Shown: piece by piece, positions 23,307-23,990 of the stretch
Position numbering within the stretch: position 1 is the stretch's first letter
Layout: each line of letters starts with the position of its first letter
The notes under the pieces: model-generated
Told to the model about the DNA's origin: nothing
What the model saw: the letters and a program-made list of their open reading frames with translations, nothing else
The model's database searches: none
NCBI GenBank assembly: GCA_046297395.1
Contig: JBKCNM010000090.1
Coordinates: forward strand, 1-23,990
DNA length: 23,990 nucleotides
From: JBEICQ01 sp046297395
Lineage (GTDB): Bacteria; Bacteroidota; Bacteroidia; UBA4408
Direction of reading: 5' to 3'
Translations under genes and position numbers: made by a program

Positions 23307-23990
23307 TTATTTGAGCGTAATCATGTATTCGAGGATGATGGCATTGTAGCCGTCAGATTTGTTCGGAATCTTGTAACCGGTGATAAAAGTATGGTGTTTC
23401 CAGTCAAACTGTAATGCAGGAATAAACATGGCAAGGTCATGGTCGCCGGAATACCAGTCGGCAATGAGCGAAAAATGTTTTGTAATCGGCTGTTCAAATG
23501 CAGCCATGAAGCAGAACAGATTGTTTGGCTCTTTCACTAATTTTCCTTGTTCAATAAATTTCCTGAATCCAAAGACCTGAGATTGACCATAAGTAATACC
23601 GGCTGTCAAGCGTGTGTTCAATACAGGAATTCTTTGAGCAAAAGCGGAGTAGCACCAGATTCCCGGCTTTCCGTTGAGGGCATTAAACATGAGGTTTCCA
23701 CCTCCGTATATTCTGGATTCAGCGCCGTAGATAGAAAATGGAATGATTTTTTTTAAACCTATACCAATGGCTCTGTTTTCTGATCCTCTGTTGTCAAGGT
23801 TGTTAAGCACCAGGGTAACTTCCATGGTTTGATTTATCCCATAGCAGAGAAAATTGAAACTGTTCCACTTCAGGGGAGATTGCCAAAAATTCAACTGCGT
23901 TTCGTGCGTCAATTCAAGGTGTCCTTTCTCGGCCACATCAGCGCTGGGAATGCCAACTACCAGAGATTGGCAGAAGGACCGCATAAAACA
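23307..23990 (-). CDS. Probable secreted or outer-membrane protein, N-terminus beyond right edge
   Basis: The minus-strand frame is open from the right edge to the stop at 23309-23307. An ATG at 23984 would give 225 residues, but the first visible residues (FCQSLVVGIPSADV) look like the end of a signal peptide plus mature start, so the true start probably lies outside the window. The body is beta-rich with alternating aromatic and polar residues (LELTHETQLNFW, FNFLCYGIN, LTAGITYGQSQVFG, PITKHFSLIADWYSGDHDL, WKHHTFITGYKIPN). It ends in an aliphatic/aromatic strand (ILEYMITLK), the pattern of a small outer-membrane barrel. From memory, a related conserved Bacteroidota family with GIPSADVAEK starts exists without known function. 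Its end converges on the glycosyltransferase gene with a 17-base gap. Confidence 0.7.
   Translation of the reverse strand, partial: CFMRSFCQSLVVGIPSADVAEKGHLELTHETQLNFWQSPLKWNSFNFLCYGINQTMEVTLVLNNLDNRGSENRAIGIGLKKIIPFSIYGAESRIYGGGNLMFNALNGKPGIWCYSAFAQRIPVLNTRLTAGITYGQSQVFGFRKFIEQGKLVKEPNNLFCFMAAFEQPITKHFSLIADWYSGDHDLAMFIPALQFDWKHHTFITGYKIPNKSDGYNAIILEYMITLK

Overview
The window looks like ordinary chromosome from an uncultured or little-studied member of the Bacteroidota, most likely in the broad Chitinophagales/Sphingobacteriales/Saprospirales area. The evidence is a GldF-type ABC permease, a type IX secretion system (T9SS) C-terminal sorting domain, an S46 dipeptidyl-peptidase, a Bacteroidota-type deoxynucleoside kinase, large secreted proteins, almost no Shine-Dalgarno sequences, and repeated TAnnTTTG-like -7 boxes just upstream of start codons. 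I see no rRNA, tRNA, CRISPR array, phage or insertion sequence.

Left part (1-3653): a very large secreted parallel-beta-helix protein is read on the minus strand and runs off the left edge. Its last visible part holds Gly-rich repeats spaced 23-30 residues apart. Its 638-bp upstream region carries a perfect -7 box and a possible 36-residue small ORF in the long leader. Middle left (3654-9722): tpiA, prmA and a 1491-residue exported protein of unknown function lie head to tail. The large gene probably also has its own promoter. After it comes about 560 bp of degenerate DNA with a possible gene remnant.

Middle (10286-12554): a short operon of a conserved acidic protein, gldF without an adjacent gldG, and a SAM methyltransferase with a decayed Trm112-like N-terminus. 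It converges on a minus-strand pair in which gyrB and an isoaspartyl peptidase/L-asparaginase overlap by one base (TAATG). Divergent from gyrB is a small secreted carboxypeptidase-regulatory-like protein, followed by a good terminator.

Right part (16429-23990): a tight operon of deoxynucleoside kinase, S46 peptidase (DPP7-like pocket) and RmlD-like reductase, with an ATGA overlap between the last two. It converges, with a 6-bp overlap, on a WYL-type regulator that has an inverted repeat in its promoter region. Then come a T9SS-sorted secreted protein with a strong terminator, a polyprenyl-phosphate-type family 2 glycosyltransferase, and the end of a probable outer-membrane or secreted protein that runs off the right edge.

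I found no clear new multi-gene defence or mobile system. The best candidates for undescribed biology are the 1491-residue envelope protein, the conserved acidic protein next to gldF, the repeat-bearing beta-helix protein with its leader ORF, and the recurring near-leaderless promoter layout.
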